Positions 1 through 11,599 of a DNA stretch of 64,000 bases are shown piece after piece. This DNA is from Plantago elongata. Taxonomy: Eukaryota; Streptophyta; Magnoliopsida; Lamiales; Plantaginaceae. The notes below the pieces were generated by a model, which saw nothing but the letters and a program-made list of their open reading frames with translations, was not told the origin of the DNA and ran no database searches. Location of the stretch: positions 1 through 64,000 of the forward strand of contig JAYMSP010000129.1 in assembly GCA_036897095.1 (NCBI GenBank), written 5' to 3'. The stretch's first letter is position 1. Each line of letters opens with the position of its first letter. The translations under genes and the position numbers were made by a program.

Positions 1-242
1 CAATTTTAAAAATGGGGAAACCATTAACAGGCAGGCAGGATCATAGCACATGAAAGGTGCTAGATTTACAGTACTGAAACACAGTCACTGTCTTGGGCCG
101 GACTGTACGTATCAGGTATCGGTCAAATAACAAGTAGCGGCGTGACCGTGAGGGAGTTACTTTTATGATGGTCACGACCCATCACAACTCATAAAATAGG
201 ACCGTTTGAATAGTCCGAACAGTCAGTCAGGAGCCCGAAAAG

Positions 243-385
243 TCTTGTTGAAAACGTCAACCAAGACGGGAAAAGATAGTGTTGCAGACCGCTTTATCAC
301 TCTTGTCGAAAACATTGACCAAGACGGGAAAAGATAGCGCTGCAGACCGCCTTATTACTCTTGTCGAAACCGTCGACCAAGAGGG
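243..385. repeat. 58-bp tandem repeat, about 2.5 copies
   Basis: Copies start at 243, 301 and 359, an exact 58-base period. Each begins with TCTTGT(T/C)GAAAA and carries CCAAGACGGGAAAAGATAG in the middle, and the third copy breaks off near 385. The copies differ at a few positions, so the duplication is not recent. No coding role is evident. The flanks, 1-242 and 386-796, hold nothing I recognise. Confidence 0.85.
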
Positions 386-796
386 TTTCCCAAGTTTTTC
401 AAAACACAGTGTGTGGTTGCTTTTACAAATCATTTTTCATGCAATGCAATTCATGAGGATCAGGATACAATCAGGATGGGATAACAAGGTACACTGAATT
501 AGTTATAAAGTCATTGCAATACCCCTTTTACACAAATACTAAACATACATGATGAATTTGTATTGTGTGCAGTTTGACTCGATAGTCCAGATTTTCGAAA
601 ATATTAAAATGACTTAATTTAAACTATTAAAAATATAAATAACAATTATAGATAACACTCATTAAAATCAATACTAAATATAAATAACATACAAACGTGA
701 AGTCAAAAGATAATTTAGAGTAAGAAAAACTAAAAGAACATTTATTGTCGCACATAACACGAGCACGTCGGAAAAAAAACATAAGGTCGAGGAGGG

Positions 797-1017
797 GGTT
801 TCGTGCACATGTTTTAATAACTCAGGGGGGTTTTGTGCACATTTTCAATAACTCAAGGGAGTTTCGTGCACGTTTTTCTTAACTCAAGGACTAATTTATT
901 AATTTAGGGGTCTCACGCACATTTTTTAATAATTTAATGGGCCTGGTACTAATATGTTAACTTATGGGAGTCTTATGCACATTTACAATAATTTAGGGGT
1001 GTATTTTGCATTTAACC
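797..1017. repeat. Degenerate short tandem repeat built on a TGCACATTTT word
   Basis: About five diverged units of roughly 40-45 bases each carry a G-run, a TTTCGTGCACA-like word and a run ending in TTAATAACTCA or AATTTAG. The stretch ends in GCATTTAACCC, a word often seen at plant transposon ends, but I found no partner inverted repeat. It may be the subterminal repeat of a decayed DNA transposon. The following bases, 1018-2283, hold no gene I can support. Confidence 0.55.
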
Positions 1018-2283
1018 CATTGACAAAGGTGTTCGAACACAAGAAGCATGCCTTAAAATCTTTGGCTCTTACAAATTTACTATTCGGGAAACTGAATTCA
1101 TGTTTTGAATTTTCAGGTTAATGACAATCTTTAATTTTCGAATTAATATGGGAGGATAAAAAAATTAAGTGCAGTCATCAAATGTTTTAGTTGAAACCTT
1201 CAATAATACGTTTGATGTTCTTGTTTGCTGGTACTTTTAAGTTTTTATGGTGTGGCAGTATAAGTGTTCTTGATTTTTTGCTTTGAAGATGATTGTGTAA
1301 CTTCTGAATTTGATTATTAATGCAAGTTATGTCATTTTGTTGTATTTGGAGATCATTGCTCACAATATTTTGATGTCATTTGCTAACAAAATTTGGAGAG
1401 TTTTTGTCTCTATGCCGCTTGAATAAAGCAAGCAACCCATGTAATCACAATCATAAATGTTTAGATCGTTCACTGAGAACGGCAACAATAGATCGTGGCG
1501 ATCGTTTGCGGAGTAATCGATTTTGCCACGATTGATTGTTGCATTGTGTGGACCGTCATGAAGGACGGTCACCGACATTCTTTTCTAATTTTCTTTTTTG
1601 AATTTTAAAATACAAATAACGGCTATATTTTGATTAAACAGATAAAATTATTGCTCTATTTATGAAACAGATAAATTGAGCAACTATAAAATGATACCCT
1701 TATCTACTTCATCCACCACAACTTCTTCGTCTTCAAACGAACCTTCATCTTCCTCCAATCTTTATCTTCATCTATTCAACCGCGTCACTACATCATGGCT
1801 TCCTGAAGGTTTTTGGAAAATGAAGATCTTGCTCTTACAATGATTTGGGAACAAGTACGTCAAGAGCCGAATTTCACTATTTACCGAACGAGTGCACGTT
1901 TCTTGAGAGTGAAGGAGATATGGGATGAAGGTGTGCTGGCTGATGGAACAGTCTTGTTGGTATTACGAGAAGATCCAAAGATGAGCTTCGCAAGAGATCG
2001 ATGCGACTGAACCTTAGAGGCAATATGTAGAAGCTCAGAATAAGACTTGCTTTGTTGTTGTTGTCGTCGTCGTCATCGCCGTCGTCATTTCTATTTCTAC
2101 TGCTAATAATATGCGAGTTATATTGGCACAAAACTTGTTTTTTATTCAAATATATGAGGAAACATTACGTAATACAAATACAAAGAAATTGAACCGAAAG
2201 TAGGAATGAAAAAACTAGAACAATCAAAACATAATTTTAGTGGTATTCCTCCAGATGTGTTCGATCAAATCCTTCTGCAGTGA

Positions 2284-3483
2284 TTAGTGAGTGAATGCGT
2301 TGTGCATATCATGCCTAGTCTGCATGTATCTTTCAACTAAGTTGATTACTGAAGAGCGTTTGGTAAAGCGAATACCGGTAAACAAGTCTTCTTCCACTTT
2401 GTAGAGGGTGTCTTTGTTGAATTCTTTGACATACTTCTCGTATGTTTTGGCTCGGAGATAAGTATGTCTTTCGTCCTCAACGATCATGTTATGTAGGCAT
2501 ATACATGTATTCATGATCTTAGAAAGAAGAGGGATTGTTTTGGCCAACGCTGGGTTGCGGATGATGGCGAAGCGTGCTTGCAGACAACCAAAAGCTTGCT
2601 CAACATCTTTTCTGACAACCTCTTTCTTATGATCAATCTTGGTCTCTTTGTGAGTTACTGGATTTTTGATGGACTTCACAAATGTTAAGTTAGGTAGTAC
2701 GCCATGTTGTAGTGATGACCGTTAAGTTCGAAGTTTATATGCTGGGGGAGAAATACCGTTGAGAAAATCATCGAACATCGGTGAACGTGCAACGACGGTG
2801 AGATCATTGAATTTACTAGAAACTCCAAAGAAAGAGTGCCAAATCCATGTGTCGTGTGAAGTGACAACTTCTAGAACGAGCGTCGACTTACCACTTTTGC
2901 CTTGGTATTGACCTTTCCAAGCCATCGGGCAGTTCTTCCATTCCCAATGCATACAATCAATCGATCAAATCATTTCTGGAAAACCTCTTTTGGCATTGAT
3001 TGTGAGAAGTTGATTGATGTCTTCTTCGTTGGCCCTTCATATGTATGTTGGTGCAAAAATCGCAAGGACAGAATCACAAATTTTGTTCAATGCAATCAAA
3101 GCAGAAGTTTCACTACACCTTGTGTATTTGTCAACAACATCCACAGCTAAATCATATGCGAGCATCCTCATCGCCGCAATACGCTTTTGCAAGTTTGAGA
3201 GCGCTTGGTGACAGGTAGCATCTGGCACAGCCCTAAAGTAGCCTAGATTGTAGTTGGAGATGGCCTCCACGGTCTTAAAAAATAGTGGCTTCGTCATTCT
3301 GAACCTTCGACGAAATTGCTTTGTAGTGTATTTGCAATGGTCGGCGAAGTAATCTTCCATCATATGATCATGATGCTTCTCGCGTTTTCGGTTGATGTAC
3401 GTGCGAGTGTGTTTCTCCTTCGGTTGTGAAGAAGACTCGGCGTAGTACTGCGGCACCACCATCTGGAAAAATGCCATTGCCAT
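2284..3483 (-). pseudogene. Degraded PIF/Harbinger transposase (DDE_Tnp_4 / ALP1-like)
   Basis: Minus-strand pieces match plant PIF/Harbinger transposases in order. The N-terminal part, from a Met at 3483, reads FRRRFRMTKPLFFKTVEAI and LQKRIAAMRMLAYDLAVDVVDKY. The central part, near 2952-2722, has SIDCMHWEWKNCP, GQYQGKSGK and WIWHSFFGV, with the first catalytic Asp in SIDCMHW. The C-terminal part, 2679-2284, has KDVEQAFGCLQARFAIIRNPA and CICLHNMIVEDER. The pieces lie in different frames: there is a frame change near 3037, an in-frame stop just ahead of SIDCMHW, and further frame changes near 2722 and 2685. It cannot make a full transposase. The usual partner (a Myb-like protein) was not found. 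Terminal inverted repeats and the 3-bp target duplication could not be fixed. The sequence above 3483 keeps a reading frame to 3663 but is not recognisable as transposase. Confidence 0.85.
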
Positions 3484-3593
3484 CTTTGAACTCCGGAGAC
3501 AGTATCGAATGCCGACCTTTCGAATTCCGACTTCGGATCGGACATGAACACTTCCTCCGAGTGATTTGATGAAGAAGACGTTGGCAAAGTGAC

Positions 3594-3608
3594 ACACACA
3601 CACACATA
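3594..3608. repeat. (CA)n microsatellite
   Basis: A short run of CA dinucleotides lies just upstream of the Harbinger transposase remnant. The rest of 3609-4716 shows no gene. It should contain the promoter and 5' leader of the downstream NADPH dehydrogenase, but I could not fix a TATA box there. Confidence 0.7.
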
Positions 3609-4716
3609 ACGACTGGGACAAGTAGTCGTTTGGAGCTGGGCCACAATGGGGCCCAGCCCCCAAACGGCAACTCCATCGGTTGCTGAGCCGCCGATGGAGA
3701 TTACGGCTCCCCTTCGACTTGTGGGCGGTCGGTCGCAGCAGTGGATATGTCTCCAGGGTTGCTCTCCACGATCACCCCACGGTGGGCGATCTTATTAAAA
3801 GAGAAATATATGAGCTCTATCCCACTCTTAGTTTTTGATCCGGAAAGTATATAAGAATCTTTTATATGAACGATGAAAGTAGTACCTAGGACTAGGTATT
3901 TGTACCCTTTTGGACTTGGTGTACTCAGCTCGTTGTCAGCTTAATTCTACATTTTTGTCAATTTTAACACACCATTAGTGTTGCCTCATTCATTTATTAG
4001 CCAATTTATGAAAGCTTATAATAATTATATATTCTTCACTAATAATTCAATCAACTATGACTTTATCTACTTTATATCTAAGACTGTGATGAAATATACT
4101 CCTCAACATGCAATATACATAGATAACACGGTAGACTCCTTACTTTACATATGGAAAATTAAAAATGAATAATTAATATGAAATGGAGAAAGTACATGTT
4201 AAATAAGTGCCGGTGTGACATCTTCGTGAGTAACTATAAAGAAGAACCAGATCTCATTCATGTTGCAATAATTTCCCTAAAAAAATTGTAAGGTAACTCC
4301 GCGTTGATCTCACCAATAATGACCTCAAAATAGGAGGCACCAGTTCCACTCCACATTAATCTGTCAAAACTCAAAATTATTTAGTAGAAGACCTTCTCCA
4401 ATATCGAAGGAGTAGCTGGTAGAAGAAAACCAAAGCCACCATAACAGGACAACCTACAATAATATTTAAGCAGTGTGGTGTGGGGTTATAATTCGGATCA
4501 GGATTACACATACCCAAAATAACTTAAAATATTATTGCATTTCTTGATCTTTATAGTTTATAGTAATTGTGTCTGAACGCTTGCTTAATCAACCATAAAT
4601 AAATTGATTGATCAAGCCGACAAAATAGATAAGATGATTCACTCACACTACTACTGTAGCTAACCTTCCCTAGTTTATTTCAAGAATCACTCGACACTCA
4701 ATACAAGTGTAGAAAG

Positions 4717-7700
4717 ATGAATTTTTTTCCAAGATTGGAAAAGGTTCTCAAGTCCCCAAAAGCTTCAGCTGGAATTTTGCTTCTTTGTTCTCTCAGGTTT
4801 TCATCTTTCATCTCCTTCATTTCTGGCATTTTCATCCTTTCACTGCTCTTTGATTTTGGAGAAGACCCAATATGAATTTTCATCCATTTTCGTTATTTAT
4901 CTTGTGGGTGTGTTAGATCGATTATCTCTTGTCTCATTTTTCATTTGTTTCTTTTCCATTAGTGCTGTGAAATTGACCGATTTACGAGCTATATATATAG
5001 TTAGCTTAAGTGACGATCGAAGACAAGACTCATACTCATCTTTCACTAGTTTCTTCTGAACAATTTGGGCTTGCATTTAACCTTTAACAAGCTAATTTTT
5101 GTCTACCTTCATAATTCTCATTCTGATTTAGCAAACCATTTCCTTATCTGTTTGATACTACAGTAATTACTGATCAACTCCGATAAATGTCTCTGATAAT
5201 TGATATACAAAGTTTATGGTATAAATATAGTCTTAAATATCTCATAATAAATCGTCTCTTAGACTGGCACTAGCAAAGTGCATTAGTGTTGCCGTGCATT
5301 CCGCTGAGTCACTGGTTTTGGAATCAAGAAGCCCTTTTGTGCTGCTTGATGTTTACAGTGGATGATTCATAGCATACTCAGATTCCCGAGCTATATAACT
5401 AGCTTAAGTGACAGACAAGACTCAATGACTCATTGATCTTTCACTAGTATCTGTGAACAGTTTGGTAACTCACAAGGCTTGCGTTATAACTTTTACTAGT
5501 GGTTTTTGAGCTCATTAAACATGACGTGTAGTTAATGGGCTAATTATTTTATTGTCTACTGAAAGAACTATTTTTCCTATCTCTTCTCATTCATCAATCT
5601 CATATATATATATATATATATATATACATACAAGTATGTAATGCTAGATATAATAAGGAGTCTTAATCTACTTATACTTCTAACACTCCCCCTCAGTCGA
5701 AACGGGAGTTTCATGAACATTGAGAATGTCTTGAAAAGCGTCAAACAATACCTGTGAAAGTCCTTTGGTGAAAAATTGACTCATATATAAGAATAATAAA
5801 TTTCATCTATGACTTCTACGTTGATGCTGTACGAGAACATGCAAGGTAAAAGGTATGATCGAACGATGGACGATACCATGGGCAGTTGGTTATGTGCAAC
5901 GAGGACCCAAATATTGTACCCTACTCCAGTGAGTTGCTTGAGTATGCAAGAGGCGGGTGGAAGAAGTTTACCCAGAGCATACATAGAGAGACATTCAAAA
6001 TATGAGAGAGTATAAGACCACACAGAGGTGGAAAAAGAAGGATCAATAAGTGATCATATAGAGATAGTCCTGAGTAGGCAGAGAGGGGTCAACATGTGAC
6101 CACAATAGTCCAAGATACAACGGAGCAAGAGCTTCAGACATCTAGCTCGAACGACTGGAGATGGAACAAAAAACTCGCAAACTCTAACAACAAAAGGAGC
6201 TTCGGACTAGGAAGCTATGTGGGATGGCCTAGTGGCGCGTCAGGTTGACCTGAGGGATGAGGAGAACCCTTTTGATCAGGACGTTCGACTTCGGAAGCTT
6301 AATCTGATCTCGAAAAGGAGCGGATACAGTTGCTCAAGGAAGTCGATGACGCGTGGAGAACGCACAGCAGTAGACTGCAGGAGAAGAAACAACTCAACTA
6401 CATAAGAAGAAGAGAAATCCACTGCGTAATCAAAAGAAGAAGACCTGGCTGGAGGATTGTTCGTCGGACAACAGGGCGATCGACGATCACGAACAATTGC
6501 AGAGGCGGTCGATGAAGATCGAACAGGTTGGGGCAATCCCTGGACAGGAGAACGACGATTGAGGGCAATTGCAAGAGGATAGAAGAAAGTTCGACAGATT
6601 CAAGAAAACTGTTCGAACACGGAAGGGGATTGACAATGTAGGTTGTTCGATCAGAAGTCGACAGATTGAAGAAAACTATTCGAACATGGGAGGGGGTCGA
6701 CAACAGTGATTTGTTCGGTCAGGAGAAGTTCGACAGATTAAATAAAATTGTTCGGACACGTGAGGGGATTGACAGCAGTGGACTATTCGAGCATAGGAGT
6801 AGATGTTGCGTCCAGACGAGAGGAGTCGAGTTTATGGTGTATATATATATATATATCTAGCTATACACGTATAGCTAGATATAATGAGGAATCTTAATTC
6901 AATAATACTTTTAAGTACTAACATTAAGGAGTCCTAATCTACTGATGCTTCTAACATCTACGTTCATAATTTTAATTCTGCTTTGACGAAACATTTCCTT
7001 ATCTGCAATTTTTTTGTACTACAGTAAGTAATGATCAACTCCGATAATTGATATACAAAATTTCTGGTACAAATATGATAATACAAATTTCAATAATAAA
7101 TGATCTCGGGCAATAGCAAACTTCATAAGTGTAGCTGTGCTTTCTTCGAGTCACTAGTTTTAGAACCATGAAGCCCTTTTGTGCTGATGGATGTTTACAG
7201 TACTGGAGGTTTCATAGCATACTCGGATTCTCCTACTGATGGAGAGAGATCAGTCGCTGTACAGAATGATCAGAAAGAGATACAGAAAAGAAGAGTTGTA
7301 GTGCTTGGCACAGGATGGGCTGGTACCAGCTTCTTGAAAGATCTTGATATCTCAGCATATGATGTTCAGCTGGTTTCACCAAGGAATTACTTTGCATTCA
7401 CTCCGTTGTTACCTAGTGTCACATGTGGAACAGTTGAGGCACGAAGTATTGTAGAGCCAGTGCGTAACATGATAAAAAAGGTAAGGCATTGATAGTCAAT
7501 GATGTTTTATTCTCCTGTATCTTTTTCAAGGAATTTACATAGAGCATTATTCGTTTTGTTATATCCTGGCAGAGGAATGGCGAAATTAAATTCTGGGAAG
7601 CAGAATGCCTCAAGATTGACCCGGCAAACAAGAAAATCTTCTGCCGCTCTAATGTTGATGGAAGTTTCGTCGGAAATAATGAATTTTATTTAGAATATGA

Positions 7701-10195
7701 CGATTTGGTCATTGCAATCGGAGCCCAAGTGAATACATTCAATACTCCTGGGGTCATGGAGCATTGCCATTTTCTTAAGGTTATTTGTCTGCTTCCATTT
7801 AACAATAAGCAACAAGTTGCGAATTTTTCAGCAGTGTTTTGCTTTATCGCTGTTTACTGAGTGACTGTAGAGTTTCATGCAGGAAGTAGAGGATGCCCAA
7901 AGGATCCGTAGGACTGTAATAGATTGTTTCGAAAAGGCAGTCCTTCCTGAACTGACAGAGGAAGAGCGAAGGATTAACCTCCACTTCGTTGTAGTAGGAG
8001 GGGGGCCAACTGGTGTAGAATTTGCTGCAGAATTGCATGACTTTGTTCATGAAGATTTGGTCAAAATATATCCTTCTGTGAAAGATTTAGTGAAGATAAC
8101 GGTGGTCCAATCTGGTGACCATATCTTGAATATGTAAGCTACAAGAGTAAATTATTGATTTTGTTAGTTATACACTTCATTTGAGTTCTGTGATTCTTGT
8201 GCCGGCATAACTTTCTTTTGTTTTATTAATATATCATCCCTGCCGATGTATCAGTTTCATGTTCATCAAATACTCGATGCCCATGTTATGGAAATAACGT
8301 GTTGAAGGTTGATGCCCCTTCTCATTCCGAAGTGACATCTCTTATCTGTAGGTTTGATGAACGGATTAGCTCATTTGCAGAGAAGAAATTTCAAAGAGAT
8401 GGTATTGAAATTTTGACAGGCCACCGCGTCATGAGCGTTTCAGAAACAATGATTAACATGAAAAGAAAATCCACTGGAGAGGATATTTCTGTGCCACATG
8501 GATTGGTAGTCTGGTCAACTGGGGTTGGCACCAGACCGGTTGTGAAAGACTTTATGGAGCAAATAGGCCAGGTATCACTAATCACTAGGTCTTAAATCAG
8601 TAATGTGTATTTTGATGAAGTGTTCTAGACATTATTCCTAATCCAGCTGAATACTTGTGTCACAGTTAATTTCTTTATTGGTTTGTTATATGCAGGGAAC
8701 TAGGCGTGTTCTTGCAACCGATGAGTGGTTGAAAGTAAAAGGATGTGAAGATGCATATGCTCTCGGTGACTGTGCTACTGTAGATCAAAAGAAGATCATG
8801 GTAACTTCTTTGGCACTTTACCTGGTTAGACTTAGATGTACCAGAGGGACACTAGTTTTCAGCATACTAAAACTTTCATTGCAGCAGCATTGCATCTGAC
8901 CAGAGTATCTCTCTTTTCATTTATTGATCATCTTAATCTTGCTCCCAAGAAGCAGAACCCAAATGTCTTGATCTTATGATCAACTGTTTTTTACAACTCA
9001 GAGCTTCGAGTGAGTGCAGTTTAAAGGTTGCAGGTTATCTTGCAGTTTAAAGGTTGTAGTAGGTTATCTTTCATTTTAGCGGAAATCTTTTCCTATAATA
9101 GTGGTGCATGAGTGTTTTCCGTCATCCGCTTATTTTTCAGGATGATATATCAGATATATTTAAAGCTGCAGACAAAGACAGTTCTGGTACCCTAACTATT
9201 GCAGAATTTCAAGATGTGATTGATGATATCGTCATCCGGTACCCTCAAGTTAATCTGTACCTGAAGAGCAAACATCTATTTGATGCAACTGATTTACTGA
9301 AAAACGTGGATGGAAGTGACAGAAAAGAAGTTGATATAGAAGGATTCAAACTAGCTCTATCACTTGTAGATAAACAGACAAAGAGCCTTCCTGCTACAGC
9401 TCAGGTAAGTGACAATAAAGGTCTTCGTAAACCGATTATCACGTAAAGGGTTTGATTTTAATTTGGCAAATACCAGGTGGCTGCTCAACAAGGTGCATAT
9501 TTGTCTAAGTGCTTCAACAGAAGGGATCAATGTAAAGTGGAGCCTGAGGGACCTCGCAAGTTCAGAAGTGGTGGCCGCCATGAGTTTCGCCCTTTCGAGT
9601 AAATATCCTACATAAACATCTCATTAACTTCTTTGAGCAAAAAGAAAAAGTGTTTAGCCTAAATTTTCAAACTCGGTGTGATTCATACCAGAAGTTTGAT
9701 TTAGATTTTAGCATCTCTGCATGGGGCAATATGCACCATGAAATAAGCCAGACACAAACTTAAGTAGTAGTTCCTACAAGTGGTCAAACTTATGGGGGCA
9801 AAAAAAAGAAAAGTTTTTACTTAAGTTGTTTACTTAAAGTGCAAGTTATTGAAACTGCTTTGCACTGTCTGAGGATGATTTTGTGAATCCAGATACCGGC
9901 ATCTGGGGCAATTTGCGCCTCTTGGTGGGGATCAAGCAGCAGCAGAGCTTCCAGGAGACTGGGTATCCTTAGGGCGTAGTACACAATGGCTTTGGTATTC
10001 AGTTTATGCAAGGTCAGTCGTGCATGCATTTTGTGTTGTTCAGTGCTTTTTATTCGGTTGAGGGATGAACTTTTGACGCAATTTTATCTTTGTATTCATG
10101 ATGACAGTAAGCAAGTGAGCTGGCGGACTAGATTTCTAGTAGTTGGCGACTGGGGAAGGAGATACATCTTCGGGAGAGATTCAAGTCGTATTTGA
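4717..10195 (+). CDS. NDB1: External (type II) NAD(P)H:ubiquinone oxidoreductase, NDB1 type, EF-hand
   Basis: Exons: 4717-4796, 7201-7480, 7573-7779, 7883-8133, 8352-8571, 8696-8800, 9141-9404, 9477-9598, 9893-10012 and 10108-10195. All junctions are GT..AG and the sum is 1737 nt, an unbroken frame of 578 aa. This non-proton-pumping flavoenzyme oxidises cytosolic NAD(P)H and passes electrons to ubiquinone from the outer face of the inner mitochondrial membrane. GTGWAG (63-68) is the FAD-binding Rossmann motif and GGGPTG (228-233) the NAD(P)H-binding one. DKDSSGTLTIAE (392-403) is a canonical EF-hand loop, so Ca2+ control is likely. The second Rossmann strand ends in Gln (KITVVQSGDHIL, Gln265) rather than Glu, which in this family goes with NADPH preference and fits NDB1 rather than NDB2. 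The C-terminus is SRI, a peroxisomal-type signal reported for NDB1. Exon 1 is small and encodes the N-terminal targeting and hydrophobic segment. Its junction LCSL-STGGFIAYSD matches the family. Confidence 0.95.
5560..6956 (-). mobile_element. Short non-coding LTR element (Copia-like) inside NDB1 intron 1
   Basis: The left LTR is about 5560-5685 and a shorter related right end is about 6837-6956. Both finish in CTTCTAACA, and a 5-bp direct repeat TCTAC flanks the whole (5555-5559 and 6957-6961). CTCCCCCTCAG at 5686-5696 reads as an antisense polypurine tract of Copia type, which puts the element on the minus strand. The adjacent bases resemble the end of a Copia polyprotein region, but no substantial coding capacity remains. 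It is a fossil, about 1.4 kb, broken, and it split the second copy of the intron duplication, so it is younger than that duplication. Confidence 0.7.
6589..6797. repeat. About 70-bp tandem repeat, three copies
   Basis: Copies begin at 6589, 6657 and 6728 with G(T)TCGACAGATT and then share an AA-rich stretch, a (T/C)TGTTCG or TATTCG word, a G-rich block and TTGACA or TCGACA. They lie in the interior of the short LTR element in NDB1 intron 1, next to its right end, where LTR elements keep their untranslated leader. They are diverged, so not recent. Confidence 0.7.
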
Positions 10196-10439
10196 ACTAT
10201 GTTGATATTGTAATGTCTGCTATTTCCCCACCTTTCTGGTTACAGTTGAACTGAGTGGCATTTGTATCCACCTATTATTACCGAATGTTTCATTAACCTG
10301 GCTTTTAATTTGACCCTCCTAATTGAATTTCCTCAGCAAGGGGCACTGAACTTATTTCAGCCCATTTTTATCATTTCACCGAGTAAAAAAGGCATGTGAG
10401 CATGCCTTACTTTCTTCCATTCCATGTATCCTCAAGAAA

Positions 10440-10476
10440 AGGTGCCCGTGCCTTACCAATTGAGCTACGGGTCCTG
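10440..10476 (-). repeat. tRNA-like SINE head fragment
   Basis: On the minus strand, ACCCGTAGCTCAATTGGTAAGG matches the D-arm/A-box half of a tRNA (TAGCTCAATTGG). The expected B box (GGTTCGAAYCC) is missing downstream, so it is a fragment of a tRNA-derived SINE and not a tRNA gene. The rest of 10196-11167 has nothing else I can support. It holds the 3' flank of NDB1 and the 3' flank of the minus-strand WIP gene. Confidence 0.5.
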
Positions 10477-11167
10477 CGTTCATCATGTAAAACTGGGTGT
10501 CAAATTCTCATTCTATATTGGAAATGATGGTTCCTTATCCTGACCTATATGTATAGAACACTCTTTCCCTACCAAAAGTATATATTTTTCAAGTTACTTT
10601 GCTAGTTGAAGCTCGTTATCCCATCCACCAGAGATTCGCTGGACCGCACCATCAATCATAGTATTACAGACTGCAATCGATCGAAACCAACAATGATCGA
10701 TTGAAACGAATGATGAAACCTACAGTCATCAATAGGAATTCTCAAATATGATGAAAGATCATCTTATCCAAATGTTTGGGAAGACTCACACTCACTCAAT
10801 TTAACCTATGTGATTTAAGTAAGGTGTCAATATTTCACATATTTGGATAAGATGATGATCTAAGACTTGATCGGTAGATAATCAAACGAGGTAGCAAGTG
10901 CACAACATAATGAATTTAAGAACAAAATGTTGAAGCGATCTATCTAATTTCATTTCCAAGTTCAAAAGCACCATACAAATTTACATTTTTACAAGATCCA
11001 AGTCCGAGTCCAAAACAAACACAGACCGATTTGACTCAGTTCAAGTCATTATCGAAGTGGACTCGGTCCAATGATTATCCGAGTAAACTCAGGCCATCAT
11101 TAACCGACCCGAGTCGACTCAGTGAACTCTTATACCATCCATTTCAGAACACGATCGAGGTCAACTA

Positions 11168-11431
11168 TCAGCAGGGACCCCAACAATTAAGATACATGAC
11201 TTTCTGCAGGGATTCCTCGGAGCGACTCCCCCGATCGTCTCTACCGGAGGCGATCATGCCGGAAATTGGCCGGATATCAGGCTGATCGTTGACGGCGCGT
11301 GAGAACACGCCCCTGTTGGCTTGATTGATTGATTTGAGGCCGGATTTGAGCTTCTGAGCACCCTGATCGGAGTGGCTGTTGACCACGGCGACGCTTGTTG
11401 CCATCCAGAGTCTGTTCATGTAATTGCTCAT
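11168..11431 (-). CDS. WIP / wound-responsive family protein (DUF3774)
   Basis: A single-exon 87-aa protein beginning MSNYMNRLWMATSVAVVNSHSDQ and ending SEESLQKVMYLNCWGPC. The C-terminal block SEESL(R/Q)KVMYL(S/N)CWGP is the signature of the plant DUF3774 wound-induced polypeptide family, and the length (80-95 aa) is typical. The middle is basic and Ser-rich and poorly conserved, as in the family. Members are induced by wounding and stress, and their molecular role is not settled. A TATA-like box lies about 150 bases upstream of the start, and the 5' leader shows no upstream exon, in line with the usual intronless structure. It stands alone, with the opposite-strand NDB1 gene ending about 1 kb away. 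Confidence 0.9.
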   Translation of the reverse strand: MSNYMNRLWMATSVAVVNSHSDQGAQKLKSGLKSINQANRGVFSRAVNDQPDIRPISGMIASGRDDRGSRSEESLQKVMYLNCWGPC

Positions 11432-11584
11432 ACTATTCTCAACTGAATTTATGGTATAGATTTGCTTTCTATATGTAGCGAAAACTCACTTTCCCCTTTT
11501 TCTGCACAGAGTTTTGGTGGTGATTTGCTCCTTGTGTGTACTGAAACTTTCAGTCAGGTTGAAGGAGAGTGAGTTGGGTTGTAG

Positions 11585-11594
11585 TTTATTTATA
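11585..11594 (-). promoter_or_regulatory. TATA box of the WIP gene
   Basis: TATAAATAAA on the minus strand, about 155 bases upstream of the WIP start codon. This is a sensible distance for a promoter with a leader of roughly 120 bases. It is inferred from position and sequence only. Confidence 0.6.
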
Positions 11595-11599
11595 GAAGG

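Larger units (their letters stand above)
4988..7230. repeat. Segmental duplication inside NDB1 intron 1, taking in the exon-2 edge
   Basis: A block of about 400 bases occurs twice. Copy 1 runs about 4988-5386. Copy 2 starts at about 5387 (CGAGCTATATAACTAGCTTAAG) and resumes at 6957 after a 1.4-kb insertion, reaching the true exon 2. The 3' part of copy 1 (about 5281-5386) repeats the real intron end and exon start, including GATGTTTACAG and TTCATAGCATACTC, so a decoy AG lies at 5357-5358. The decoy frame meets a stop two codons on (AG|T GGA TGA), so using it would break the protein. The copies have diverged by scattered substitutions and small indels. Confidence 0.8.

Noticed and set aside
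1813-2010. 65-codon plus-strand frame next to the Harbinger remnant, considered as the Myb-like partner protein
   Set aside because: It lacks the Trp spacing of a Myb/trihelix domain and matches nothing I recognise.
5359-5390. Alternative exon 2 of NDB1
   Set aside because: The duplicated edge has an AG but the frame stops after one further codon and there is no matching donor, so it cannot be a coding alternative.
10440-10476. tRNA gene on the minus strand
   Set aside because: Only the 5' half is tRNA-like. There is no anticodon stem, T-arm or B box after it, so it is a SINE fragment.
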